Positions 33,065-47,047 of a stretch of 64,000 nucleotides of DNA are shown one piece after another (position 1 is the first letter of the stretch; every line of letters begins with the position of its first letter). The stretch lies in NCBI GenBank assembly GCA_949126835.1, contig OX421492.1, positions 44,847,498-44,911,497 on the forward strand. Reading direction: 5' to 3'. This DNA comes from Anisus vortex. Taxonomy: Eukaryota > Mollusca > Gastropoda > Planorbidae. The position numbers were made by a program, and so were the translations under genes. The notes beneath the pieces are model-generated. The model searched no databases and was not told where the DNA came from. It saw nothing but the letters and a program-made list of their open reading frames with translations.

Positions 33065-34850
33065 TTTAGTAATCGATATTATAGTAATATTAGAGTATTG
33101 TCAATTAGAGTATTGATTACTAGATCATTGGAAACGATAATATTGAATACTATAATATTGGATAATATAATGTTGATACTAGAGCATTTAATACTAGAGT
33201 ATTGGATACCAGAACATTGGATACTACAATATTTAATAATAGAGTATTGTATACTAGAGCATTGGATACTAGAGTATTGGATACTAGATAATTGGATACT
33301 AAAGTATTGGATAATGGAGCATTGTATAATAGTGTATTGTATACTAGAGTAATAGATATTGGAGTATTGATTACTAGAGTATTAGCTATTTTAGTATAGA
33401 AGATTGGAGCATTGGATGCTAGAGTATTGAAGACTTAAGAATTGAATACTAGAGTATTGGATTCTAGAGTATTGAATACTAAAATATTGGATATTAGAGT
33501 ATTGGATACTAGAGTATTGAAAGCTAAAGTATTGGATACTAAAGTATTGGATACTAGATTATTGAAGACTAAAGCATTGGAGATTAGAGTATTGAAGACT
33601 AAAGTATTGGATACTAAAGTATTGGATACTAGAGTATTGAAAACTAAAGTATTGGATACTAGAGTATTGATGACTAAAATATTGGATAATAGATATTGGA
33701 TACTAGAGTATTGGATAATAGAGTATTGAATACTAAAATATTGGATACCAAAATATTGGATACTAGAGTGTTGAAAACTAAGTATTGGATACTAACGTAT
33801 TAGATACTAGAGTATTGGATACTAGAGTATTAGATACTAGAGTATTGGATATTTGAGTATTAAATACTAGAGTATTGGATATTAGAGTATTGGATACTAG
33901 AGTATTGAAAGCTAAAGTATTGGATACTAAAGTATTGGATACTAGATTATTGAAGACTAAAGCATTGGAGATTAGAGTATTGAATACTAAAGTATTGGAT
34001 ACTAGAGTATTGGATACTAGAGTAATGATATTAGAGTATTGGATACTAGAGTATTGAAGACAAAAATATTGGATTTTATAGTATTGGATACTAGAGTATT
34101 GGATACTAGAGTATTGAAGACTAAAATATTGGATATTAGAGCATTGAATACTAGAATATTGGATACTAGAGTATTGAATACTAAAATATTAGATATTAGA
34201 GTATTGGATACTAGAGTATTGGATATTAGAGTATTGGAAAATAAAGTTTTGAATACTAAAGTATTGGATACTAGAGTATTGGACACTAGAGTATTGGATA
34301 CTAGAGTATTGAAGACTAAAATATTGGATATTAGAGTATTGGATACTAGAGTATTGGATAATAGAGTATTGAATACTAAAATATTGTATACCAAAATATT
34401 AGATACTAGAGTGTTGAAAACTAAGTATTGGATACTAACGTATTAGATACCAGAGTATTGGATACTAGAGTATTGGATACTAGAGTATTGGATATTTGAG
34501 TATTAAATACTAGAGTATTGGATACTAGAGTATTGCATAATAAAGTATTGAATACTAAAGTATTGGATACTAGAGTATTGGATACTAGAGTATTTGATAT
34601 TAGAGTATTGGATAATAAAGTATTGAATACTAAAGTATTAAATACTAAAGTATTGGATACTAGAGTAATGGATACTAGAGTATTGAAGACTAAAATATTG
34701 GATATTAGAGTATTAGAAACTAGAGTATTGGATACTAGATTATTGGATATTAGAGTATTGGAAACTAGAATATTGGAAAATAGAGTATTGTATACCATAG
34801 TTAGGATACTAGATTTTTTATTCTAGAGTATTGGATACTAGAAAGAATAT
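33065..34850. repeat. 15-bp minisatellite, about 119 copies
   Basis: The unit CTAGAGTATTGGATA is variable (TTAGAG, CTAAAG, ATTGAA). Longer blocks are duplicated: GAAAGCTAAAGTATTGG recurs about 388 bp apart (33520 and 33908), and GTGTTGAAAACTAAG recurs about 642 bp apart (33769 and 34411). It lies in the intron between the module exons. Confidence 0.97.
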
Positions 34851-35154
34851 TGGTAAATTATCCCTTTAGTAGTTGATTAATAACTTACTTTCAAACAGAA
34901 GCTGTAGTTGTTTTTGCTTTTGATGCGGATTGACTTAACAGATGATATACTTTTTTCAATTCTAATTCAATGTAACACAAATATCAATTTTATTCTGAAT
35001 TTCGAAAATTCCCAAGAAAGCATTTTATAAAGTCTAATGTAAATGTATGAATCATATATGTAAAACTAAGTCATGAAATGTAGGACAGGCTCTATGGGGT
35101 TTCTTCATCAATTAATGCACCATTTATACAATTAGCGTTGTACCTTGTCCATCT
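34851..35154. other. Intron sequence
   Basis: AT-rich. Nothing is recognised. Confidence 0.5.
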
Positions 35155-35395
35155 AAATATTTCTACACACTAAATGTGTCCATACAAATAGTTCTACATA
35201 CTAAATATGTCCATACAAATATTTATACACACTAAATATGTCCATACAAATATTTCTACACACTAAATATGTCCATACAAATATTTCTACACACTAAATA
35301 TGTTTATACAAATTATTCTACACACTAAATATGTCTTTACAAATTATTCTGCACACTAAATATGTCCATACAAATAGTTCTACACACACCGAAAT
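35155..35395. repeat. 31-bp tandem repeat, about 8 copies
   Basis: The unit contains TATTTCTACACACTAAATAT and GTCCATACAAA. Outer copies are diverged. Confidence 0.9.
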
Positions 35396-35618
35396 AATTA
35401 GCCCATGTGATCAGTTATTTCTTTGAGATATTGGTGGGGGTGATTATATATTGAACCCTACTTGTGTTTAAAAACGGGTCAGTTTGTCCAACCACAATCT
35501 CAAATCTGTAACGAGATTAAACCTAAATTAATTTGTATGATAATCAATAATCATTAACTATTAGAAATGATATGCAGAGATTCATTCAAATGTAGACTTG
35601 GTGAAACTTTTTCTCCAG

Positions 35619-35987
35619 GAGCACAGCAAGCTGATACAAAAAGTGAACAGCATCTAACTAGACACCAAACAAACAGTGACGATCCGGAATGGTCTGACAG
35701 TCTTTTAGACAACTGGTCGCTAAAGCGAGACAAAGCGAGGAAAAGCGAACTTCCCTCTGACCAGGATACATCAGAGGACAGTCAAGTTGCAAAGTTGGCT
35801 CAGGCGTTATATCACAGTGCCACATCACTGTCCAGTGATCAGGACTTAATGGATGAAACAGAGGACACAGGGGCATGTCCCAAAGGCTGGACACACTATG
35901 GTAGTTTGTGTGTCTACAAACCTTGGAGTGTCCAAGAGAGATGTCGGTCGATGAATGCAGTAGAATTTAACGGGCTTTGTCTAAAAC
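35619..35987 (+). CDS. Host gene exon: acidic/serine linker plus CPxGW module, copy 2
   Basis: The acceptor ACTTTTTCTCCAG and donor GTAAGTA bound a 369-bp exon. It is again phase 1 at both ends and open throughout. The first 80 or so codons form a polar linker rich in D, E, S, K and Q (for example DDPEWSDSLLDNWSLKRDK). The last 38 codons form the module CPKGWTHYGSLCVYKP ... RC ... FNGLCLK, with spacing C-x10-C-x10-C-x11-C. It shares the CPxGWxxY, CV-K and GLC positions with the exon at 30573-30743. Both are in the same orientation, 4.9 kb apart, so they are probably paralogous exons of one gene. The function is unknown. Confidence 0.75.
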
Positions 35988-36039
35988 GTAAGTATGGTGC
36001 GTTTCATGTCTGTAATATTTCTTCGTAAGCAGTTTGCCT

Positions 36040-36560
36040 ATTTTTTCACAGTAGTTTGTTGTGTTACTTCACAGTAGTTTGTCGTATTACTTCAGTGCAG
36101 TTTGTCATAGTTTGTTCTATCACTTCACAGCAGTTTGTCGTATTACTTCACAGTAGATTGTCGTATTACTTCACAGTAGTTTGTCGTATTACTTCACAGC
36201 AGTTTGTTCTATTACTTCACAGTAGTTTGTCGTATTTCTTCACAGTAGATTGTCGTATTACTTCACAGTAGTTTGCCTTATTACTTCACAGCAGTTTGTC
36301 TTATTACTTCACAGTAGTTTGTAGTATTACCTCACAGCAGTTGGTCATATTTTGTCCTATTACTTCACAGCAGTTTGTCATTGTTTGTCGTATTACTTCA
36401 CAGTAGATTGTCATAGTTTGTCATACTACTTCACAGTAGTTTGTTGTATTACTTCACAGTAGTTTGTCGTATTACTTCACAGTAGTTTGTCATATTACTT
36501 CACAGTAGTTTGCCATATTACTTCAAAGTAGTTTGTCGTATTACTTCTCAGTAGTTGTCA
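36040..36560. repeat. 23-bp minisatellite, about 22 copies
   Basis: The unit TTACTTCACAGTAGTTTGTC plus GTA begins about 50 bp after the donor of the second module exon. Copies alternate GTAG, GCAG and GATT variants. Confidence 0.95.
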
Positions 36561-37458
36561 TATCACTTTACAATCGTGTTTCCTATAATTTTAATCTAGT
36601 CTGCCAAATTGTAATAAAAAATATGTCATAAAACTTTGTATTAATCTTTCTAGTAGTTTGTGATATTACTCTGCCATTTTCTTTATATTAGCTTATCATT
36701 ATTACTTCGTATTAGTTAGTTTTATAACAGTAATGTGTCTTATTACTTTACAGTAGTTTATCATGTTATTGTACTAATTGTACAGTACTTTATTCATACT
36801 GTACGATGAATAGGCTACTATTAGAAACGTTTTATTTTGTCCACACAATAAAAAATTAACTAATGTTATAGTTGTTTGAAACTTAAATCGGTGCCAATAT
36901 TGTTTATTCATCTAAAGATGGCTCTATGAAATGCCAAGTCACTTTACTGAGCAATAAAGAATAGAAAATATCAACATCATGTTGAAAGAATGCATTTAGC
37001 TTCATGTGCTTAGGGCGAATTCCGGACAGCCATCAGATACAGCTGGGCTACACAAGAGGGGCTATAACTCCATGATGGCAGTTAGGCAAAACGTCTTGAA
37101 GTTAATTTTACTTGGGGAAAAATGTCAGTTTACATAAAACTTTAAAAAAAATATAAGTTTAAAAAGTTTAAAATCTTTCTTTTCTTAAATTAAAATAACA
37201 AAACAAAAAAAGAAAACTTATCTTTATATAAAAAGGCTTTTAAATACGTTAGGTGATTTTCGCGTTGAGTATTTATTGTCTTGATCTAAAAGTCATCTCA
37301 ATTCCATGTACTTTAAATTGTATATTTAATAGCTAAACAATACCATGATATACTTTTTATTTATTTACTCAACGAAATTATTATGCTACAACTTTTTGCA
37401 TTTTTTCCTACAATTTTAAACCACTATTATCCAGGTAAACCCACATCACATCGCTCAC
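36561..37458. other. Non-coding, probably intronic
   Basis: AT-rich sequence without recognisable exon or repeat. Decayed relatives of the 23-bp unit extend to about 36770. Confidence 0.4.
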
Positions 37459-37462
37459 TTAA

Positions 37463-37544
37463 CCCTTCCCATATCGACCTACTACTATCTATGCTGCCTT
37501 CAGTTCCGCTATATACGCGCCCGGGACAGTAACTTCAGTAAGGG
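37463..37544. mobile_element. Candidate piggyBac-like mini-element
   Basis: A relatively GC-rich 82-bp block is flanked by TTAA (37459-37462 and 37545-37548), starts CCCTT and ends AAGGG. TTAA duplication with CCCTT-type ends is the piggyBac pattern. The inverted match is only 5 bp, so chance is possible. Confidence 0.35.
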
Positions 37545-37551
37545 TTAAGAG

Positions 37552-40500
37552 CTAAAACTTATCAATATATTTGTCTGACATTGACTAGAAGAATTAGTGA
37601 TATATTTGTCTGACATTGACTGCAAGACGTGTAATTATGTTTGTGTAACATTGACTAGAAGAATAAGTAATATATTTGTCTGACATTGACTACAAGACGT
37701 GTAATTATGTTTGTGTAACATTGACTGCAAGACGTGTAATTATGTTTGTGTAACGTTGACTAGACGAATTAGTAATATATTTGTCTGACATTGACTGCAA
37801 GACGTGTAATTATGTTTGTGTAACATTGACTAGACGAATTAGTAATATATTTGTCTGACATTGACTGCAAGACGTGTAATTATGTTTGTGTAACATTGAC
37901 TAGAAGAATAAGTAATATATTTGTCTGACATTGACTACAAGACGTGTAATTATGTTTGTGTAACATTGACTGCAAGGCGTGTAATTATGTTTGTGTAACG
38001 TTGACTAGACGAATTAGTAATATATTTGTCTGACATTGACTGCAAGACGTGTAATTATGTTTGTGTAACATTGACTAGAAGAATTAGTAATATATTTGTC
38101 TGACATTGACTACAAGAAGTGTAATTATGTTTGTGTAACATTGACTGCAAGACGTGTAATTATGTTTGTGTAACGTTGACTAGAAGAATTAGTAATATAT
38201 TTGTCTGACATTGACTGCAGCCACGTGTAAATATTTTTGTGTAACATTGACTAGAAGAATTAGTAATATATTTGTCTGACATTGACTGCAAGACGTGTAA
38301 TTATGTTTTTGTAACATTGACTGCAAGACTTGTAATTATGTTTGTGTAACATTGACTAGAAGAATTAGTAATACATTTGTCTGACATTGACTGCAAGACG
38401 TGTAATTATGTTTGTGTAACATTGACTGCAAGACTTGTAATTATGTTTGTGTAACTTTGACTGCAAGAAGTGTAATTATGTTTGTGTGACATTGACTATA
38501 AGAATTAGTAATATATTTGTCTGGCATTGACTGCAAGACATGTCTTTATGTTTCTCTGACGTTGACTAGAAGCCGAAGCAATATATTTGTCTGACATTGA
38601 CTGCAAGACGTGTAATTATGTTTTTGTAACATTGACTGCAAGACGTGTAATTATGTTTGTGTAACATTGACTAGAAAAATTAGTAATACATTTGTCTGAC
38701 ATTGACTGCAAGACGTGTTATTATGTTTGTGTAACATTGACTGCAAGACGTGTAATTATGTTTGTGTAACTTTGACTGCAAGACGTGTAATTATTTTTGT
38801 GTAACATTGACTAGAAGAATTAGTAATACATTTGTCTGACATTGACTGCAAGACGTGTAATTATGTTTGTGTAACATTGACTGCAAGACGTGTAATTATG
38901 TTTGTGTAACTTTGACTGCAAGACGTGTAATTATGTTTGTGTGACATTGACTATAAGAATTAGTAATATATTTGTCTGGCATTGACTGCAAGACATGTCT
39001 TTATGTTTCTCTGACGTTGACTAGAAGCCGAAGCAATATATTTGTCTGACATTGACTGCAAGACGTGTAATTATGTTTTTGTAACATTGACTGCAAGACG
39101 TGTAATTATGTTTGTGTAACATTGACTAGAAAAATTAGTAATACATTTGTCTGACATTGACTGCAAGACGTGTTATTATGTTTGTGTAACATTGACTGCA
39201 AGACGTGTAATTATGTTTGTGTAACTTTGACTGCAAGACGTGTAATTATTTTTGTGTAACATTGACTAGAAGAATTAGTAATACATTTGTCTGACATTGA
39301 CTGCAAGACGTGTAATTATGTTTGTGTAACATTGACTGCAAGACGTGTAATTATGTTTGTGTAACTTTGACTGCAAGACGTGTAATTATTTTTGTGTAAC
39401 ATTGACTAGAAGAATTAGTAATATATTTGTCTGACATTGACTGCAAGACGTGTAATTATGTTTGTGTAACATTGACTGCAAGACGTGTAATTATGTTTGT
39501 GTAACTTTGACTGCAAGACGTGTAATTATGTTTGTGTAACATTGACTAGAAGAATTAGTAATATATTTGTCTGACATTGACTGCAAGACGTGTAATTATG
39601 TTTTTGTAACATTGACTGCAAGACGTGTAATTATGTTTGTGTAACATTGACTAGAAGAATTAGTAATACATTTGTCTGACATTGACTGCAAGACGTGTAA
39701 TTATCTTTGTGTAACATTGACTTCAAGACGTGTATTTATGTTTGTGTAACTTTGACTGCAAGACGTGTAATTATGTTTGTGTGACATTGACTAGAAGAAT
39801 TAGTAATATATTTATCTGACATTGACTGCAAGACGTGTAATTATGTTTTTGTAACATTGACTGCAAGACGTGTAATTATGTTTGTGTAACATTGACTAGA
39901 AGAATTAGTAATACATTTGTCTGACATTGACTGCAAGACGTGTAATTATGTTTGTGTAACATTGACTGCAAGACGTGTAATTATGTTTGTGTAACTTTGA
40001 CTGCAAGACGTGTAATTATGTTTGTGTAACATTGACTAGAAGAATTAGTAATACATTTGTCTGACATTGACTGCAAGACGTGTAATTATGTTTGTGTAAC
40101 ATTGACTGCAAGACGTGTAATTATGTTTGTGTAACTTTGACTGCAAGACGTGTAATTATGTTTGTGTAACATTGACTAGAAGAATTAGTAATATATTTGT
40201 CTGACATTGACTGCAAGACGTGTAATTATGTTTTTGTAACATTGACTGCAAGACGTGTAATTATGTTTGTGTAACATTGACTAGAAGAATTAGTAATACA
40301 TTTGTCTGACATTGACTGCAAGACGTGTAATTATCTTTGTGTAACTTTGACTGCAAGACGTGTAATTATTTTTGTGTAACATTGACTAGAAGAATTAGTA
40401 ATACATTTGTCTGACATTGACTGCAAGACGTGTAATTATGTTTGTGTAACTTTGACTGCAAGACGTGTAATTATGTTTGTGTGACATTGACTATAAGAAT

Positions 40501-43500
40501 TAGTAATATATTTGTCTGGCATTGACTGCAAGACATGTCTTTATGTTTCTCTGACGTTGACTAGAAGCCGAAGCAATATATTTGTCTGACATTGACTGCA
40601 AGACGTGTAATTATGTTTTTGTAACATTGACTGCAAGACGTGTAATTATGTTTGTGTAACATTGACTAGAAGAATTAGTAATACATTTGTCTGACATTAA
40701 CTGCAAGACGTGTAATTATGTTTGTGTAACATTGACTGCAAGACGTGTAATTATGTTTTTGTAACATTGACTGCAAGACGTGTAATTATGTTTGTGTAAC
40801 ATTGACTAGAAGAATTAGTAATACATTTGTCTGACATTGACTGCAAGACGTGTAATTATGTTTGTGTAACATTGACTGCAAGACGTGTAATTATGTTTGT
40901 GTAACTTTGACTGCAAGACGTGTAATTATTTTTGTGTAACATTGACTAGAAGAATTAGTAATATATTTGTCTGACATTGACTGCAAGACGTGTAATTATG
41001 TTTGTGTAACATTGACTGCAAGACGTGTAATTATGTTTGTGTAACTTTGACTGCAAGACGTGTAATTATGTTTGTGTAACATTGACTAGAAGAATTAGTA
41101 ATATATTTGTCTGACATTGACTGCAAGACGTGTAATTATGTTTTTGTAACATTGACTGCAAGACGTGTAATTATGTTTGTGTAACATTGACTAGAAGAAT
41201 TAGTAATACATTTGTCTGACATTGACTGCAAGACGTGTAATTATCTTTGTGTAACATTGACTTCAAGACGTGTATTTATGTTTGTGTAACTTTGACTGCA
41301 AGACGTGTAATTATGTTTGTGTGACATTGACTAGAAGAATTAGTAATATATTTATCTGACATTGACTGCAAGACGTGTAATTATGTTTTTGTAACATTGA
41401 CTGCAAGACGTGTAATTATGTTTGTGTAACATTGACTAGAAGAATTAGTAATACATTTGTCTGACATTGACTGCAAGACGTGTAATTATGTTTGTGTAAC
41501 ATTGACTGCAAGACGTGTAATTATGTTTGTGTAACTTTGACTGCAAGACGTGTAATTATGTTTGTGTAACATTGACTAGAAGAATTAGTAATACATTTGT
41601 CTGACATTGACTGCAAGACGTGTAATTATGTTTGTGTAACATTGACTGCAAGACGTGTAATTATGTTTGTGTAACTTTGACTGCAAGACGTGTAATTATG
41701 TTTGTGTAACATTGACTAGAAGAATTAGTAATATATTTGTCTGACATTGACTGCAAGACGTGTAATTATGTTTTTGTAACATTGACTGCAAGACGTGTAA
41801 TTATGTTTGTGTAACATTGACTAGAAGAATTAGTAATACATTTGTCTGACATTGACTGCAAGACGTGTAATTATCTTTGTGTAACTTTGACTGCAAGACG
41901 TGTAATTATTTTTGTGTAACATTGACTAGAAGAATTAGTAATACATTTGTCTGACATTGACTGCAAGACGTGTAATTATGTTTGTGTAACTTTGACTGCA
42001 AGACGTGTAATTATGTTTGTGTGACATTGACTATAAGAATTAGTAATATATTTGTCTGGCATTGACTGCAAGACATGTCTTTATGTTTCTCTGACGTTGA
42101 CTAGAAGCCGAAGCAATATATTTGTCTGACATTGACTGCAAGACGTGTAATTATGTTTTTGTAACATTGACTGCAAGACGTGTAATTATGTTTGTGTAAC
42201 ATTGACTAGAAGAATTAGAAATACATTTGTCTGACATTGACTGCAAGACGTGTAATTATGTTTGTGTAACATTGACTGCAAGACGTGTAATTATGTTTGT
42301 GTAACTTTGACTGCAAGACGTGTAATTATTTTTGTGTAACATTGACTAGAAGAATTAGTAATACATTTGTCTGACATTGACTGCAAGACGTGTAATTATG
42401 TTTGTGTAACATTGACTGCAAGACGTGTAATTATGTTTGTGTAACTTTTACTGCAAGACGTGTAATTATGTTTGTGTAACATTGACTAGAAGAATTAGTA
42501 ATATATTTGTCTGACATTGACTGCAAGACGTGTAATTATGTTTTTGTAACATTGACTGCAAGACGTGTAATTATGTTTGTGTAACATTGACTAGAAGAAT
42601 TAGTAATACATTTGTCTGACATTGACTGCAAGACGTGTAATTATCTTTGTGTAACATTGACTTCAAGACGTGTATTTATGTTTGTGTAACTTTGACTGCA
42701 AGACGTGTAATTATGTTTGTGTGACATTGACTGGAAGAATTAGTAATATATTTATCTGACATTGACTGCAAGACGTGTAATTATGTTTTTGTAACATTGA
42801 CTGCAAGACGTGTAATTATGTTTGTGTAACATTGACTAGAAGAATTAGTAATACATTTGTCTGACATTGACTGCAAGACTTGTAATTATGTTTGTGTAAC
42901 ATTGACTGCAAGACGTGTAATTATGTTTGTGTAACTTTGACTGCAAGACGTGTAATTATGTTTGTGTAACATTGACTAGAAGAATTAGTAATACATTTGT
43001 CTGACATTGACTGCAAGACGTGTAATTATGTTTGTGTAACATTGACTGCAAGACGTGTAATTATGTTTGTGTAACTTTGACTGCAAGACGTGTAATTATG
43101 TTTGTGTAACATTGACTAGAAGAATTAGTAATATATTTGTCTGACATTGACTGCAAGACGTGTAATTATGTTTTTGTAACATTGACTGCAAGACGTGTAA
43201 TTATGTTTGTGTAACATTGACTAGAAGAATTAGTAATACATTTGTCTGACATTGACTGCAAGACGTGTAATTATCTTTGTGTAACATTGACTGCAAGACG
43301 TGTATTTATGTTTTTGTAACTTTGACTGCAAGACGTGTAATTATGTTTGTGTGACATTGACTAGAAGAATTAGTAATATATTTGTCTGGCATTGACTGCA
43401 AGACATGTCTTTATGTTTCTCTGACGTTGACTAGAAGACGTAGCAATATATTTGTCTGACATTGACTGCAAGACTAGTCTATATGTTTGTCTGACATTGA

Positions 43501-44332
43501 CTAGAGGACGTAGTAATATATTTGTAGGACATTGACTGCAAGACGTGTAATTATGTTTGTGTAACATTGACTAGAAGACGTGTAATTATGTTTTTCTGAC
43601 ATTGACTGCAAGACGTGTAATATGTTTGTCTGAGATTGTTTAGAGGACGTAGCAATATGTTTGTCTGACATTGACTAGAAGACGTAGTAATATATTTGTA
43701 TGACATTGACTGCAAGACCTGTAATTATGTTTTTGCCTGACATTGACTAGAGGACGTAGCGCAATATGTTTGTCTAACATTGACTAGAAGACGTAGTAAT
43801 TTATTTGTCTGACATTGACTGCAAGACGTGTCTTTAGGTTTGTCTGACGTTGACTAGAAGACGTAGCAATATATATATGTCTGACATTGACAGCAAGACG
43901 TGTCTTTATGTTTGCTTGACGTTGACTATAAGACGTAGCAATATATTTGTCTGACATTGACAGCAAGACGTGTCTTTATGTTTGCCTGACATTGACTGCA
44001 AGACGTCTCTTTATGTTTGTCTGACCTTGACTACAAGACGTCTCTTTATGTTTGTCTGACATTGACTGGAAGACGTGTCTTTATGTTTGTCTGGCATCGA
44101 CTGCAAGACGTGTACTTGTCTTTGTCTGGCATTGACTGCAAGACGTGTACTTGTCTTTGTCTGGCATTGACTGCAAGACGTGTACTTGTCTTTGTCTGGC
44201 ATTGACTGCAAGACGTGTACTTGTCTTTGTCTGACATTGACTGCAAGATGTGTACTTGTCTTTGTCTGACATTGAATGCAAGATGTGTACTTGTCTTTGT
44301 CTGACATTGACTGCAAGACGTATCAATATATT
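37552..44332. repeat. 35-bp minisatellite with 1540-bp higher-order repeat
   Basis: About 193 units of 35 bp fall into two main types: ATTGACTGCAAGACGTGTAA with TTATGTTTGTGTAAC, and ATTGACTAGAAGAATTAGTA with ATATATTTGTCTGAC. A marker block CTATAAGAATTAG...GCCGAAGC occurs at 38496, 38951, 40491 and 42031. The last two intervals are both exactly 1540 bp (44 units). A second marker, CTTCAAGACGTGTATTTATG, is at 39721, 41261 and 42661, with intervals 1540 and 1400 bp. The right edge (after about 43440) is more diverged. Confidence 0.97.
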
Positions 44333-45120
44333 TATATATGTGTGAGACTGTGTGTTTCAAAATTACATAGAGCATTTATTTGGTTTTATATGTAGAAACT
44401 GGCATGTTCAAAAGACTGATCACTGCAGGTTCTCTCAATTCAATTTGCCTGTATACTCTTTTTTTACCTAAAACAAAATTAGAAAATCTAAAACTCCAGT
44501 TCAACCAAAAAATATTTTTTTATTTCAAGTAAAACCAATATGGATATAAAAACAATATATCTTTAAATATGATGTAAATACAAAATTGTCCATCGATATT
44601 GTTTGCTCAAGATTTCTTAGCTGGAAATCTTCCTTTCAGCAACGAAAATGTCTTAGCTCATTGTTAAGTTATACAACTAGTCTAAGTTTTTCAAACCTTT
44701 TATACTTAAATATAAAGTTTGTCTATCCATGCATATTGGTTTGAAACCAACTAAAAAAAAGTGTTGTATAATATGCAAAAAAAAAGAGGATCAAAACTGC
44801 GTTTCATTTTCCACCTTTCCATTGGTCTTTTAAAATTTTCAGAGAATAATTCTCCAATGATTTTATCTGTTTTCTTCATTTTTGGAGGAAAGGGGGCATC
44901 CTTTTAATTCCTCAAAAGTGGCATAAAAAAAAGTCGTGTCAACAACAGATTTTTTGCTTTTTACTGATTGTAAATGTTTTGTTCTACTGTCATAGATTTG
45001 TCGTTGGATATTAATATATTGTGAAAAACGCTCTTAGTTCTACATGATTTAATGTGGCTTGTGCTTAATAATTTATGACTTTGTGTACACAGCTGCTAGA
45101 GGTGAATGATATATAGACAG
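44333..45120. other. AT-rich non-coding sequence
   Basis: Spacer between the 35-bp and 34-bp arrays. No exon, RNA or repeat is recognised. Confidence 0.5.
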
Positions 45121-46844
45121 CTAAAGGGATATTTTGTTATTTCTATAGGGCTACTGACTGCTACAGGAATACGTTGTTATATCAATACTGACTGCTACAT
45201 GAATACTTTGTTATTTCAATACTGACTGCTACATGAATACTTTGTTATTTCAATACTTGTTGCTAAAGGAATACTTTGTTATTTCTATACTTGTTGCTAC
45301 AAGAATACTTTGTTATTTCTTTAATGACTGTTACTGGGATATTTTGTTATTTCTACACTGACTGCTATTGGGATACTTTGTTATTTATATACTGAATGTT
45401 ACTGGGATATTTTGTTATTTCTACACTGACTGTTACTTGGATATTTTTTTTCTACACTGACTGCTACTGGGATACTTTGTTATTTAAATACTGACTGTTA
45501 CTGGGATACTTTGTTTTTTCTATACTGACTGTTACTGGGATATTTTGTTATTTAAATACTGACTGCTACTGGGATATTTTGTTATTTCTATACTGACTGT
45601 TACTGGAATATTTTGTTATTTTTATACTGACTGCTACTGGGATATTTTGTTATTCCTACCCTGACTGTTACTGGGATATTTTGTTATTTCTTTACTGACT
45701 GCTACTGGGATATTTTGTTATTTCTACACTGACTGTTACTGGAAAATTTTGTTATTTTTATACTGACTGCTACTGGGATATTTTGTTATTTCTACCCTGA
45801 ATGTTACTGGGATATTTTTTTATTTCTATACTTAGTGTTACTGGAATATTTTGTTATTTCTATACTGAATGTTACTGGGATATTTTGTTATTTCAATACT
45901 GACTGCTACATGAATACTTTGCTATTTCAATACTTGTTGCTACAGGAATACTTTGTTATTTCTATACTTGTTGCTACAAAAATACTTTGTTATTTCTATA
46001 CTGATTGTTACTGGGATATTTTGTAATTTAAATACTGACTGTTACTAAGACACTTTGATATTTCAATTCTGACTGCCACAGGAATACTTTGTTATTTTTA
46101 TACTGACTGTTACTGGGATACTTTGTTATTTCTATACTGACTGTTACTGGGATATGTTGTTATTTCTACACTGACTGCTATTAGGATACTTTGTTATTTC
46201 TATACTGAATGTTACTGGGATATTTTGTTATTTCTACACTGACTGTTACTTGGATACTTTTTTTTCTACACATACTGCTACTGGGATACTTTGTTATTTC
46301 TATACTGACTGCTACTGGGATATTTTGTTATTTCTATACTGACTGTTACTGAAATATTTTGTTATTTCTATACTGACTGTTACTGAAATATTTTGTTATT
46401 TTTATACTGACTGCTACTGGGATATTTTGTTATTTCTACCCTGACTGTTACAGGGATATTTTGTTATTTCTTTACTGACTGCTACAGGAATACTTTGTTA
46501 TTTCTATAATGACTGTTACTGGGATCTTTTGTTATTTCATTACTGACTGCTAATGGGATATTTTGTTATTTCTACACTGATTGCTACAGGGATATTTTGT
46601 TATTTCTAGACTGACAGTTACTGGGATATTTTTTATTTCTTTACCGACTGTTACTGTGATATTTTGTTATTTCAATACTGACAGTAACTGGGATATTTTG
46701 TAATTTTAATACTGTTACTGGGATATTTTTTTATTTCTATACTGACTGCTACTGGGATATTTTGTTATTTCTACACTGACTGTTACTGGAAAATTTTGTT
46801 ATTTTTATACTGACTGCTACTGGGATATTTTGTTATTTCTACCC
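45121..46844. repeat. 34-bp minisatellite, first part
   Basis: The unit contains TATACTGACTGTTACTGGGA and TATTTTGTTATTTC, with GCTAC, CTTCTAC, ATTTT and ACTTT variants. It continues at 51397-55287 and from about 63572 to the window end, interrupted by Ty3/gypsy elements. Confidence 0.97.
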
Positions 46845-47046
46845 TGTTGCAACCATTATGTCTATTTGTTGTGTTGTTTTCCATTGTGTGAACTGTGAGA
46901 GTGCTGCCCCTTTTGTTGTTTACCCATAATCCCCTAGTATGTTAGCGACGTCCTTGTTCTACCATTTTGAATGTACTAGTTTTCATTACATAATAAAGTC
47001 TGAGTACAATTATACACTGTGTCTTTACATTTCTCGATTTATTACA
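46845..47046 (+). repeat. 5' LTR of element A
   Basis: It begins TGTTGCAACC and ends ATTACA. A polyadenylation signal AATAAA is at 46992-46997. It is identical by eye to 51195-51396. Confidence 0.97.
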
Positions 47047-47047
47047 T

